Source: Roseburia sp. (GTDB taxonomy: Bacteria > Bacillota > Clostridia > Lachnospirales > Lachnospiraceae). From it: a stretch of DNA of 64,000 nucleotides. The stretch is from contig JALEKJ010000036.1 of assembly GCA_022771695.1 (NCBI GenBank), positions 26,357-90,356 on the forward strand. Reading direction: 5' to 3'. The first letter of the stretch is position 1. Each line of letters opens with the position of its first letter. Under the pieces are notes generated by a model, which saw only the letters and a program-made list of their open reading frames with translations, was not told the origin of the DNA and did not search any database. A program made the translations under genes and the position numbers. Below, piece by piece: positions 28,663 to 38,683 of this stretch.

Positions 28663-29477
28663 CTACCTGTTATGTACATCGAGCTGCGGAAAAGGACATT
28701 CCACGCCAAGCTTTTTAAATCCAAGCAGCAAATCCCGGTTAAGGATTCTCGTAGCTGAGAAAATATTTTTTTCCGAAACCTCCACCACAAAACGGAGCAG
28801 GATTCCCGAAGCCTCAAGTGCCTATACCCCCAAATATTGCGGTGTCTTCTGCATAATATCCGTATGTGCTTTATAGATTTCCTCTAAGAGCTTGGGAAGC
28901 TCACTTTCTAGCTTCTCAACGTCCGTCTCATAGGGAATACTGATATCACTTACCGCTCTGGATAAATTATCAGAGCGGTTCAGAATGTTTTTCATTTCCG
29001 AATTGTTGATAATCTTCACATTATCACCTGTATCCGTGATACAGGTCGTCCTGATACCGATAGCGGTAACGATTCCCCTGAATCCGTTCACTTCTACAAT
29101 ATCTCCCACATTGTACTGATTTTCAAGAAGCATAAAGGTACCTGTCACCAAATCCGCAATGAGACCTTCGGCACTGAAGCCTACAATCAATGCTAAAATT
29201 CCAACGCTGGCAACGATTGTGGTAATATTTACACCAAGAATGGTAAGCCCCCAGCATAGTATAACAATAAATGCCACATAATCCTACTACCTGATAGTTG
29301 TGATAACAACCCTTCTGACTCTGTCAGAAGGCTAGACATTCGTTCCTCGAATTCCTCTTTTATTATGACTCCGATTTCCTTCTTTGTAAAGTCCTTCATT
29401 ACTGAAAACAGTGTCTCTCTGTCCGTAGCCGCTGTGGGCTCGACCAGTTTCTGTGAAGCAAGATAATCCACGCCCAT
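28663..29477 (-). pseudogene. Broken MscS-family mechanosensitive channel gene
   Basis: Residues matching the MscS pore helix and beta domain (ASVGILALIVGFSAEGLIADLVTG, NQYNVGDIVEVNGFRG) are readable from about 29,277. Just upstream are two TAG codons, so the first membrane helices are lost. After TPQYLGV (28,822) another in-frame TAG interrupts it, although the same frame continues recognisably as ASGILLRFVVEVSEK to DVHNR. The 29,285-29,477 stretch encodes an unrelated or unrecognised N-terminal piece. The gene is very unlikely to make a channel. Confidence 0.8.
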
Positions 29478-29492
29478 ATCTCTTCCTTAATC

Positions 29493-29589
29493 TAAGTTAG
29501 TTTTTCATGGCAAATCAATCAGTAAAAAAGGTAGGACTTCGATTAGCCTGACTCGCACTTCGAGTCTGAAAAACTAACTTAGTCCTACC
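29493..29589. repeat. Overlapping inverted repeats, possible mobile-element remnant
   Basis: TAAGTTAGTTTTTCA (29,493-29,507) is perfectly repeated inverted at 29,567-29,581. GGTAGGACT (29,530-29,538) is inverted at 29,581-29,589. A GACTCG/CGAGTC hairpin lies inside. The arms cannot all pair at once. It could be a MITE-like relic or an RNA structure; no gene lies within. Confidence 0.5.
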
Positions 29590-29736
29590 ATAATAATGGT
29601 TATTCAGTTATTTGTACTTCACAATACCGTGTAAGGGATAATGTGATTTCCATTACACGAACAAGATAGCTCGTGTGATAATGTCATTAAAACCGTTTCT
29701 GGAAATAGCAACTGTAAATGGAGAGATTTTTATACC

Positions 29737-32643
29737 CTAACATTTTTTTGCAAACTGTTTATCCAACTTTTTCTCAAACTCAGCCTCCGGCACAGGTTTT
29801 GAATAAAAATATCCCTGTGCTACATAAGCTTCAATCTCATTCATGAGCTCGACATCCTTCTCCGTCTCAACCCCCTCACACACCAGTTGCGCACCAAGCT
29901 CATCTGTAAGTTTAACAATTCCACGCATGATTTTTACCTGGCGCTCATGATTCTCCTGATGTAACATAAAAGCACGATCCAGTTTAACAACAGATGCCGG
30001 AATTTGCTCAAATACGCCAAGTGATGAATAGCCTGCACCGAAGTCGTCAATGGATAATCGAATTCCTTTTTCTCTCAACACATCCAGTGTCTCTTTTACT
30101 GTCTGCTGCTGTAGCTCTTCCACCACCAGAGTTTCTGTAATCTCCACTTCAATCAAATCCTTTGAAATCTGATACCTCTCAAGAATAGATTCAAAACGTT
30201 CCGGGAAACCCGGTCTCGCAAAATGCATTCTGGAAAAATTACAGGAAATCGGAACAATCTCTTTTCCCGCATCCATACGTCTGCGCAGCATTTTGCAAAC
30301 CGTCTCCATAACATAAAAATCAATCTCTATGATTCTCCCTGTCTGCTCATAATATGGAACAAAATAAAACGGTGACTTAACAGCTCCGTCAGCAGTCGGA
30401 TCCAAAAATCTGACCAAAGCTTCCGCTCCGATGATTTTATTTGTTCTAATATCTACTTTATTCTGATAATATGCAACAAAATTCCCCTCAAGTTCTACCG
30501 ATTCTAACAGCTTTTCTCTCTCGTGACGCTCTTTTAGCATAGCCTCAAATGACTCGTCATATACTTTAATCTCGTTGGCATTATCATCTGAAATCATCTC
30601 AAGCGCCTGATTTGCACAATCCACTGCATCATGCAAATCGCTGTCATTCATCGGAATCGGATATACACCTAATTGCAAGGACATATGATTTTCTGTTCTG
30701 TCAAAAATGGCATCCCGCACCACACACTGAATGCCCTGCAGTCTCTTCAAAAATGTATCCCAATTATCCCACGTCAGCAACAATACAAAGCGGTCACCAT
30801 AACTTCGCGCACAGATTTCCATTTTTTCATCCACGCAATTCTGTAGCGTGTTTCTTGCTATTTCCAATAGCTCTTCGCCCGCATCCCAGCCATATATGAC
30901 ATTGTAGCGCCGCAATTTCACGATATTCACGCATACCACTGCATACTGCGCCTTTCGCTCCGGCAAAAGTCTGTGTTCTCCCCTTACAATCAGATAATTC
31001 AGGTTCCAGATGTCCATCACAGTATCCTTATACAGCAGTTGCTGTATTTTATAGTTATTGCGGATAATATGAGTTGCCACCACAACAATCGCAATAATAA
31101 CTACCACAAGAATCAGTACAATCGCAATACTATGGTCCTCCACAAAGGCTTTTACGCCCATCATGGGATATACCGTTTCTTTTAGCGTATATTCGTTAAT
31201 CGATTTTACATCTATGTTACTGATACTCTTTTTCAAGATACCTTCTAACGCAGAAGTGCTATCCTTGCGAATTACCATGTGTACCGAATGTTCACTGTTT
31301 AACACATTCGTAATTTTCAGATTACTGTATTTCATCTCCGAGCCAATCAAATATTCCGCCAGATAACCATCACACAATACCGCATCCGCGTCTCCGGAAT
31401 TTATCAAAGTCAGACATTCTTCCACTGTATCCTGCACAACAAATGAAACATTTTCATTATCGAGTTGCTTGGCTATCTCACTCTCCAACTCAGCAACCGT
31501 TGCTGCCGTTTTGATATCCTCAAAATTTTTGTCTTTTCTCATGACCAGAACCAGCGGAATCTGCGCATATTCATCCAGTACAACCAGGTCCTGTGACTCA
31601 GTTGCCTCTCTCTCATCCACACAATAGGAAAGAATATCTATCTCTCCACTCCGCAGTTTCTCTTCTGCCTCCTGCTGGCTGTCTACCCTTTGATAAACCA
31701 GCTCTATCCCGGTAACCTGAAATCCGCTTTCTATGACCTCTCTGGAAAGCCCTTTAAACTCACCACCCTCTTCATAGGAAAACGGATAATATCCGTCAAA
31801 ATATCCTACCACAAGCTGTTCGGTCTGTTCGACATACGCTTTCTCCTCGGTCGTGAGTAAGACCGCCCTGTCGAAACGGCTCTCATAAAACTTATTCATC
31901 AAATCTGTCTCAAGCTCCGGCCGACTCATCTTCAGGTCGACAATTGCATTGTTCAGCTCCCGCAGTATATCGTTGTTACCCTTGTATGTAATATAATAAG
32001 TTGGGCGCGGCGCAAAACGTCCAATCAGGCGCTGTCCCTCTTCCACTTCCATAAAAGTATGCACCAACGCATCCACCTCACCTGCATCCAACGCATCCTG
32101 CAGCATCTGTGTCGTATCGTACTCTATCATCTTCGGCTCTGTAACATGATTGTCTGCCAGATATTGCAAAAACTCTTCTTTTCGCACATAGTTCTTCACC
32201 ATTCCAAACGTAATATCCTGCATCGCCGAAAAATCTTCATATGCTATATTGCCGCTTGCATTGGTTGCAATCACACCAAATGTATACCCGCTCGCCAAAT
32301 CCGCATAGTCATAAATCTCTGCACGCTCCTTGGAATACTGTGCGGACCCAACCAAATCCACGTTATGCTGATCTAATAATTGCAGTGCCTCCCCCCAGCT
32401 TTCGCACTCCACATACTCAATCTGCCAGTCCGTGTATTCACAAAGAGCTTTTAAGTACTCGACATCCATTCCTCCATAGCTTCCATCCGCTTCCACGATA
32501 TGATAGCCATCCATTGGAAAAAAAGCCACCTTTACCGTTCGCGGTTCTTTGGCCCAAATTGTCTGCACAGAAAAAATTCCCAATGCGCATCCCAGCAGTA
32601 TAAAACAAAATATCCTTTTAAATAAAATGCATTTTTCTCCCAT
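29737..32643 (-). CDS. Membrane sensor with two solute-binding domains, degenerate GGDEF and EAL
   Basis: A 968-residue protein: signal anchor (about 8-30), two tandem SBP_bac_3-type periplasmic-binding domains (about 35-265 and 275-500), a membrane helix near 510-535, a GGDEF domain whose active motif reads SYGDRF and so is probably inactive, and an EAL domain with EALVRF and DDFGAGYSS. It should bind an external amino acid or similar ligand and hydrolyse cyclic di-GMP inside. The ATG after AAAGGGAG was used. It begins 10 nt after the GH3 stop, suggesting co-transcription. Confidence 0.88.
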   Translation of the reverse strand: MGEKCILFKRIFCFILLGCALGIFSVQTIWAKEPRTVKVAFFPMDGYHIVEADGSYGGMDVEYLKALCEYTDWQIEYVECESWGEALQLLDQHNVDLVGSAQYSKERAEIYDYADLASGYTFGVIATNASGNIAYEDFSAMQDITFGMVKNYVRKEEFLQYLADNHVTEPKMIEYDTTQMLQDALDAGEVDALVHTFMEVEEGQRLIGRFAPRPTYYITYKGNNDILRELNNAIVDLKMSRPELETDLMNKFYESRFDRAVLLTTEEKAYVEQTEQLVVGYFDGYYPFSYEEGGEFKGLSREVIESGFQVTGIELVYQRVDSQQEAEEKLRSGEIDILSYCVDEREATESQDLVVLDEYAQIPLVLVMRKDKNFEDIKTAATVAELESEIAKQLDNENVSFVVQDTVEECLTLINSGDADAVLCDGYLAEYLIGSEMKYSNLKITNVLNSEHSVHMVIRKDSTSALEGILKKSISNIDVKSINEYTLKETVYPMMGVKAFVEDHSIAIVLILVVVIIAIVVVATHIIRNNYKIQQLLYKDTVMDIWNLNYLIVRGEHRLLPERKAQYAVVCVNIVKLRRYNVIYGWDAGEELLEIARNTLQNCVDEKMEICARSYGDRFVLLLTWDNWDTFLKRLQGIQCVVRDAIFDRTENHMSLQLGVYPIPMNDSDLHDAVDCANQALEMISDDNANEIKVYDESFEAMLKERHEREKLLESVELEGNFVAYYQNKVDIRTNKIIGAEALVRFLDPTADGAVKSPFYFVPYYEQTGRIIEIDFYVMETVCKMLRRRMDAGKEIVPISCNFSRMHFARPGFPERFESILERYQISKDLIEVEITETLVVEELQQQTVKETLDVLREKGIRLSIDDFGAGYSSLGVFEQIPASVVKLDRAFMLHQENHERQVKIMRGIVKLTDELGAQLVCEGVETEKDVELMNEIEAYVAQGYFYSKPVPEAEFEKKLDKQFAKKC

Positions 32644-32653
32644 AAAGCTCCCT

Positions 32654-35158
32654 TTATCGCCCTTTGGTGTTATTATTTTCTTCTGCATATATCCGGTAAA
32701 TATCCGTAGACACGATTCCCTTCAAAACATTCGCTGCGCAGCGGCGTATATCTTCTTCCGAAACGGTACCATCCTTTACACCCGCAAGGATTCGTTTCTT
32801 CGCAGCCTTGGAGCCAGGCATGATAAGATCATTTCCTGCTGCAATCGCCTTCGCGTCATCCCCAAGTTCCTTTCCTGTTGCATACCAGTCTGTCATGACA
32901 AGTCCGTCAAAGCCCCACTCATTACGCAGTACCTTCGTCAACAGCTCGTAACTGTTATTGACATAGGTACCGTTTACCTTATTATAGCTCGACATCACAG
33001 CGCCCGGATGCGCTTCCTCCACAACAATTTCAAAGCCGCGCAGATAAATCTCACGCAGTGCACGCTCGCTGACGTTTGCATTGGTCTTATTTCGGTTATC
33101 CTCCTGATTGTTACAGCAAAAATGTTTTATCGTGACATAGTTGCCCGGGATTCGCTGAACCCCCTTGGTAATAGCCGCCGCCATTTTTCCGGAAACAAGC
33201 GGATCCTCGGAATAGTATTCGAAGTTACGTCCGCAAAGTGGGTTGCGATGAATGTTGAGTGCCGGGGCAAGCCAGTAGCTCACACCATATGCTTTCATTT
33301 CCTCACTCACAGCATAGCCGACTTCTTCCACCAAATCGGTATTCCACGTCTGTGCCAGCGCCAACCCTACCGGAAAAGCAGTTGCAAACTGGTAAATCAA
33401 CGTATCCTTCTCTATGTCTCCGAACATAAACTTCTTAATCCAGCCCGGAAGATAATTCATCAGGGAAATCCACGCATCCACCATCTTTACCTTTCCTTTT
33501 TTGGTAACCGCGGATGTACGTTGCAGACGCAGACCTGCAGGTCCGTCTGCCACACAAATATTCGGAATATTTTTAGCAAGCAGTTTTCCTGTCGTACTGC
33601 CTGCTGCACCCGGCGCTTCAAAGTAGCATGTCCCGCCTGACAACATTCCGGAGCCGACCGTAAGCTCTGCCTCTTCCTCCAAGGTCAGTGCTCCTAGCAG
33701 CCTGTCTGTCTCTTCCGAAACATAGACTGCCGGATTCTCATAGACACATGTTCTGGTCACAAATACCGCCGCTTCCATCGATACATGCGGCACATTCTCC
33801 CGTATCACTTCCTCTGCACGGACTGCCGGTTCTATCTCTTCAAAAGGAATCCGCTGCTGGCAGATATAATGTGTTCTTACAAGAATCACGTCCCGCTCTA
33901 AATCTACCACACCGCAGACGTGAGTCTGATTGCTTGCATTGCCCACTCGTAATATGTAAGCGCCACCTTCCAAAATCTTTGCCGCTTCACTTTCATCGTA
34001 GCTCGCAGCACCTGCCATATCAAACTCCAGCGTAATTGTCTCGGACTCTCCCGGCAACAGAACCCGGGTTTTTTCAAAAGCTACCAGCCGTTGATATTCT
34101 TTCGCCAGCTTCTTCTGCGGGCAACTGACATACAACTGAACCACTTCTTTTCCGGCATAAGTATCCCCGGTATTGATCACTTCTACACAGACTTTCACCT
34201 TTGTCTGCTCCGTGGTAACCGATTTCGGCGTTATCGCAAAATTGGTGTAGGATAAACCATATCCAAAATGATACTTAGGCTCAACCTGAAAGCTGTCAAA
34301 GTAACGATAGCCAACATAGATACCCTCTTTATAATATTCCTCCTCCAAATTTCCGTTGAGATAGCTGTATTCATTGGCAAACGGAATATCCTCATAGCGT
34401 TTTGCCCATGTATCTGCAAGCTTACCCGACGGACTTACCTTGCCGCTTATTAAATCCGCAAACGCCTGTCCGCCTCTTCCTCCTTGCTGACACAAAAAAA
34501 TCACAGCATTAATTCCTTCAATCTCATCCACAAAATTCATATCAAAAGAAGAACCAACGTTGATAACCACAATCATCTTCGCATAGACACGTGCACAAAT
34601 CGCAATGTTCTGCACCTCTGTCTCCGATAACTTGTTATCCCCATTGTACAGCTTTCTGTCCGCCCCCTCACCTGCCTGTCTGGACACGACATAAATGCAA
34701 GTATCTGTATCCGACTGTGCGATATCCTGCTCCGTGACCGGGCCGCCAACCGGATATTGATACGGATTGCTCATCAAGTTAAACAATTCCCCCAGATGAA
34801 ACGGACTCAGTTTCTTTTTAAATTCTCTGCCATACGCCTCTTCCCCCTCTTTATAAAGGCGCGCATACTCGTCAATCCACCGCTGCGTCGTCACCGTAAA
34901 TCCTGCGTTTTCCAATCCTTCCATCACGCTTACCGCATGGCGCTCGTTTACCTCACCCGAGCCTGTTCCGCCCTTGATTGTCATCGCTGCTCCTGCTCCA
35001 TAAAGTGCAATCTTTCCCGGTTTTATCGGCAGACATCCATCGTTTTCTAGCAATACGATGCCCTCTAAAGCCGCCCGATACGCAATTTCATTATGTGCTG
35101 CCTCAAGCGGTGTCTCCGCATCTGTAAACGCTGCAAAATTCTTGACTTTCGCCTCCAT
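32654..35158 (-). CDS. GH3 beta-glycosidase with inverted domain order
   Basis: An 834-residue protein without a signal peptide. The domain normally at the C-terminus comes first (ALEGIVLLENDGCLPI, residues about 20-230), then a fibronectin-like module (about 260-370), and the catalytic TIM barrel comes last (about 480-830) with KHFCCNNQEDNRN and the nucleophile aspartate in GLVMTDWY. Reversed GH3 enzymes are known from rumen and gut Clostridia, for example Ruminococcus albus beta-glucosidase. It probably cleaves imported beta-glucosides. The start is the ATG after GGAGGG; a longer frame upstream lacks a ribosome site. Confidence 0.9.
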   Translation of the reverse strand: MEAKVKNFAAFTDAETPLEAAHNEIAYRAALEGIVLLENDGCLPIKPGKIALYGAGAAMTIKGGTGSGEVNERHAVSVMEGLENAGFTVTTQRWIDEYARLYKEGEEAYGREFKKKLSPFHLGELFNLMSNPYQYPVGGPVTEQDIAQSDTDTCIYVVSRQAGEGADRKLYNGDNKLSETEVQNIAICARVYAKMIVVINVGSSFDMNFVDEIEGINAVIFLCQQGGRGGQAFADLISGKVSPSGKLADTWAKRYEDIPFANEYSYLNGNLEEEYYKEGIYVGYRYFDSFQVEPKYHFGYGLSYTNFAITPKSVTTEQTKVKVCVEVINTGDTYAGKEVVQLYVSCPQKKLAKEYQRLVAFEKTRVLLPGESETITLEFDMAGAASYDESEAAKILEGGAYILRVGNASNQTHVCGVVDLERDVILVRTHYICQQRIPFEEIEPAVRAEEVIRENVPHVSMEAAVFVTRTCVYENPAVYVSEETDRLLGALTLEEEAELTVGSGMLSGGTCYFEAPGAAGSTTGKLLAKNIPNICVADGPAGLRLQRTSAVTKKGKVKMVDAWISLMNYLPGWIKKFMFGDIEKDTLIYQFATAFPVGLALAQTWNTDLVEEVGYAVSEEMKAYGVSYWLAPALNIHRNPLCGRNFEYYSEDPLVSGKMAAAITKGVQRIPGNYVTIKHFCCNNQEDNRNKTNANVSERALREIYLRGFEIVVEEAHPGAVMSSYNKVNGTYVNNSYELLTKVLRNEWGFDGLVMTDWYATGKELGDDAKAIAAGNDLIMPGSKAAKKRILAGVKDGTVSEEDIRRCAANVLKGIVSTDIYRIYAEENNNTKGR

Positions 35159-35522
35159 AGCATTTCCCTCCAAATGTACCTTCTCTGAACTAAAAATCTT
35201 TCTTAAATTATATAACTTCTTCTCATTTTTGTACATGCACACATGTGAGAAAAGTACTACCCTATGATATGATTTTTTAGAATTTGTTTGTAAGAAAGGG
35301 GAGTTATACAAATGTGCTTTGGTGGGTTACCGCTATCATACTAAGAACGCGTATTTTCGACGCTTTCAATGCCCCATCATGGAGTCATCATAGACAATTT
35401 GCATACACACCGGGAAAATTCAAGCCTTGGATTGCGCCGGGGATTCTGTTATCCGGTCTGCGTTTTCCAGCGATGCAAACTATCCGCTTGTATTCCCATC
35501 AGACCTTTTTGCTGACAAAAAA
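35159..35522. other. 364-bp intergenic stretch upstream of the GH3 gene
   Basis: It holds the GH3 leader on the minus strand. On the plus strand a good ribosome site (AAAGGGGAG) lies before an ATG at 35,312 that opens only a ten-codon frame, MCFGGLPLSY. On the minus strand a broken frame reads RIVCIAGKRRPDNRIPGAIQ then stops, which may be a relic of a repeated element. I recognise no complete gene. Confidence 0.4.
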
Positions 35523-35548
35523 ATTCTGGCTCCTTATAAAGCCAGAAT
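35515..35548 (-). terminator. Terminator of the MFS-GH2 operon
   Basis: ATTCTGGCT/AGCCAGAAT, a 9-bp stem followed by TTTTTTTG on the minus strand. Confidence 0.85.
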
Positions 35549-35581
35549 CTGGTTACGTGCTGATGCCTCGTCGGATTGTAG

Positions 35582-38500
35582 CTAACGCTCACCAACTTCT
35601 TTCATCTGCGCATTTATCTTATTTGCAATGCCCCGCATACGCGCAACATCTACCTTGCATACCTTTCTGTCATAGGTATAGAATCCGTTTATCTCGTCCT
35701 CGACATCCGAGACCTGCGTGTATACACAACCGCAGGCACCGGATGCGATAATAGGGTAAATCAGCTCCTCATAGCGCACCTCGATACAGTCCGTCAATTC
35801 TTTACTGTCCTTGCAGACACCATAGCCATAACTGTTGTATTTCCCGTAGATATGCCCCGGAACCATATAGGAATATCCGCCAAACTCCGATAAAAGCATC
35901 GGGCGCTCATCCGGTATCGGCTTGTTGTCTCCGAAATATACATGATAGCTGTCAAAGTCGCTCTTTGTCTGTGCAAACCAGCCTGAGGTCGCATCATAAA
36001 GCCTGGTCGCATCTGTCTGCTTTGCCCACTCGTACATGCGATCACTCTCAAACTGTCCCCAGCCCTCATTAAAAATGGTATAGGCTATAATACACGGATG
36101 ATTGTACAGGTGTTTTTGCGTCTCTACCATGTGCTTCTCAAATATCTCTTTCACTTCTCCCCGCACATAATGCTTGGTATCATCACGCTTCTGCATACCG
36201 ATGGTCGGCAATGCAGTGTCACGGATAAATGAATAACTTCCGTTATTTACCATATCCTGCATCACAAGCATCCCGTGCAAATCACAGTAGTAATAAAAAC
36301 ATTCCGGCTCTATCTTGATATGCTTTCGCAGCATATTGATGCCGAGCTCTTTCATTCTTAAAATATCGCGCTCGTATTCCTTTTCCTTCGCCGGCAAATA
36401 GATACCGTCACAAAAATATCCTTGATCGAGCACACCGTTTAGAAAAATCGGCTCCCCATTTAAGCATACACGATTCACCTCGTTTATCTTATGAACCGCA
36501 ATCTCACGCAACGCAAAATAGGTCTCTACGAAATCCTCTCCCACCGTAATCGTCGCGCGATACAGGTAAGGGTCCTCCGGAGACCATTTTCTTAGAACAT
36601 ATGCTTCGCCTTCTGCCGTTCTTATCTGTTTAAAATCGATAACTGTCTTCCCGTTGTCAAATGTCTGTTCATAGACTGTTCCATCATGCAGCCGAACCGA
36701 CACCTTTCCTGCCACAGATTTATCGTTCTCTGTACACGTACTGCTCTCCCTGCGTACTCCGCTCTCTGTATTTTCTCCGAGCTCTCTATCCTCCGCACCG
36801 CACATCTCAATCTCGATACGCACTCGTGTCTCATCCGGCGTAATGCGCAGATTGTTTATGTAAGTCTCCGGCACTTCCTCGTACCACACCGTCTGCCAGA
36901 TACCGCTTACCGGCGTATACCACATGCCCCCGCGATTTCTGCGCTGTTTCCCGTAAGGATAACGATGTGACAATTTATCCGTTACTTTCACCACCAGATG
37001 ATTTTCCCGTTGCACCAACGGTGTAATATCAAACGAAAACGGCAGATAGCCTCCCTCGTGTTTTCCAAGACATGTACCGTTCAAAAAAATCTCTGCGACC
37101 TGGTCCACCGCACCAAAATGCAGAATTGTGCGCTTATTCTCCTGCGGTTTTGATTTGAACTCACAGGTGTATTCCAGATACTTTCCTACCCGCTTTCCAT
37201 AACCGGACAATAGAGACTGTGGCGGGAACGGCATCCGAATGTCATTGCCGTTTAGCTTCCACCCATCATTCAGATTCACCCAGTTCTGACGCTTTAGCTG
37301 TGGTCTCGGGTAATCCTTCCAGCACTCTTCTCCCGCCAGCACACGCTCCCCGGCCTCACTGATTAAACGGTAATGCCCATGACGCATCATATGAAAAATT
37401 GCTGCCAAAATAAAAAGCAGGCACAGCGCCGCCAAAAATGCAGCTAAGAAGATACACTCGTCCGGCAAGAAGGACGTCGTGCCGTCATTATTCAAAACAA
37501 CTTCTGCATCGGAAAGAACCGCAGCACCGATGGCAGGCCCGATGATTCCCGGTATCAGCACCTGACCAATCATACGGATTCCCTGAAACTGTCCCGCCTT
37601 TTGTTCCGGAATATGGTTACGAATCATCGCACCAAAAACCGCCATACCAGTCAGATAGCCTGCCATCATAAGAAGCGAGCCAATAAACACGACACCCGTT
37701 TTTCTCCCAAAATACAAAAGAACATATCCCGCCATCAATATAAGAACCGTCGGCATCACAGAACTTTTAAAACCCAGCATATCAAACAGCCTGCCATAAA
37801 ACGCCGTGATAACCGTTGCAATCACAATCGCAGGTGCCAGAATAAGCACATAGTTTGTCATGCCAATCCCTTTCTCATAATAGAGAATCAGATATGGCAT
37901 ATAAATCTGAATGGAAATATTAAATACAGCGAATGCTCCGATGACCGCATATAACAGCTTATTCTCTGCAAGCGCACGCGGGCGGAAACTATAACATACC
38001 ATCTCAAGGTAATGATACTCGCCATATGTATGTGCAATCTCCGGCTTATCCACAATCAAAAACAGCCCTAATATACCGATTGCAAGCACTGCTCCTCCGA
38101 TAATAAGGAAAATCGCCGTCCAACTGCTGCTCTGTTCCAGGTCAAACGAAAGAAAGACTCCGAACACAACCAATATTGCCACCAGCGGCATCATTACATG
38201 GATTCCCTCGATACGTCCGCGTGTGTTTTCATCGCCCCAGTCTGTCATCCATGCATGAAACGCCGCATCGTTCGCCGCAGAGCCAAAAAAAGTCATCACA
38301 CAGTCCAGAATAATAACGCAGGAAACACCAAGCGTCGCCGCCGCAACGGTGTTTCCTGCAATCATCGTTAAGACATCTACCCGAATCAACGCAAACGCCA
38401 GTATCGAGATGCCCCAAAGAATATAGCCACCGCAGATAAAAAGCTTGCGCTTGCCCACATAATCTGACAGCGCCCCCATCAGAACTGTCGTAAGCGTCGC

Positions 38501-38668
38501 CGTGGCCGCACTCGCCCCCACCATAAGCGAGATTTCTCCCGCCGAAGCGTGAAACATCTTATAAATGAATACGTTCAGATACATGTTCTCAACAGCCCAT
38601 GCAATCTGTCCCGTCAAGCCAAAAATGATAAGTGCCACCCAGAACTGCTTCTTTTTTGTTTTTTCCAT
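35582..38668 (-). CDS. Natural fusion of an MFS sugar transporter and a GH2 glycosidase
   Basis: One uninterrupted 1,028-residue frame. Residues about 1-445 form a twelve-helix sugar-cation-symporter-like carrier (FGLTGQIAWAVENMYLNVFI, GALSDYVGKRKLF). Residues about 455-1028 form a GH2 enzyme: sugar-binding domain (YTCEFKSKP...), Ig-like domain and TIM barrel with acid/base Glu in IFNEGWGQ and nucleophile Glu in LLSEFGGYSY. The hydrolase should face the cytosol, so a glycoside could be imported and cut by the same polypeptide. It is the last gene of a leftward operon. Exact sugar unknown. Confidence 0.88.
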   Translation of the reverse strand: MEKTKKKQFWVALIIFGLTGQIAWAVENMYLNVFIYKMFHASAGEISLMVGASAATATLTTVLMGALSDYVGKRKLFICGGYILWGISILAFALIRVDVLTMIAGNTVAAATLGVSCVIILDCVMTFFGSAANDAAFHAWMTDWGDENTRGRIEGIHVMMPLVAILVVFGVFLSFDLEQSSSWTAIFLIIGGAVLAIGILGLFLIVDKPEIAHTYGEYHYLEMVCYSFRPRALAENKLLYAVIGAFAVFNISIQIYMPYLILYYEKGIGMTNYVLILAPAIVIATVITAFYGRLFDMLGFKSSVMPTVLILMAGYVLLYFGRKTGVVFIGSLLMMAGYLTGMAVFGAMIRNHIPEQKAGQFQGIRMIGQVLIPGIIGPAIGAAVLSDAEVVLNNDGTTSFLPDECIFLAAFLAALCLLFILAAIFHMMRHGHYRLISEAGERVLAGEECWKDYPRPQLKRQNWVNLNDGWKLNGNDIRMPFPPQSLLSGYGKRVGKYLEYTCEFKSKPQENKRTILHFGAVDQVAEIFLNGTCLGKHEGGYLPFSFDITPLVQRENHLVVKVTDKLSHRYPYGKQRRNRGGMWYTPVSGIWQTVWYEEVPETYINNLRITPDETRVRIEIEMCGAEDRELGENTESGVRRESSTCTENDKSVAGKVSVRLHDGTVYEQTFDNGKTVIDFKQIRTAEGEAYVLRKWSPEDPYLYRATITVGEDFVETYFALREIAVHKINEVNRVCLNGEPIFLNGVLDQGYFCDGIYLPAKEKEYERDILRMKELGINMLRKHIKIEPECFYYYCDLHGMLVMQDMVNNGSYSFIRDTALPTIGMQKRDDTKHYVRGEVKEIFEKHMVETQKHLYNHPCIIAYTIFNEGWGQFESDRMYEWAKQTDATRLYDATSGWFAQTKSDFDSYHVYFGDNKPIPDERPMLLSEFGGYSYMVPGHIYGKYNSYGYGVCKDSKELTDCIEVRYEELIYPIIASGACGCVYTQVSDVEDEINGFYTYDRKVCKVDVARMRGIANKINAQMKEVGER

Positions 38669-38683
38669 TCCCCTTATATACTC

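Noticed and set aside
35284..35751. Plus-strand open frame of 155 codons near the GH3 leader
   Set aside because: It has no good start, its second half is antisense to the GH2 coding region, and it is rich in improbable residues; most likely a shadow.
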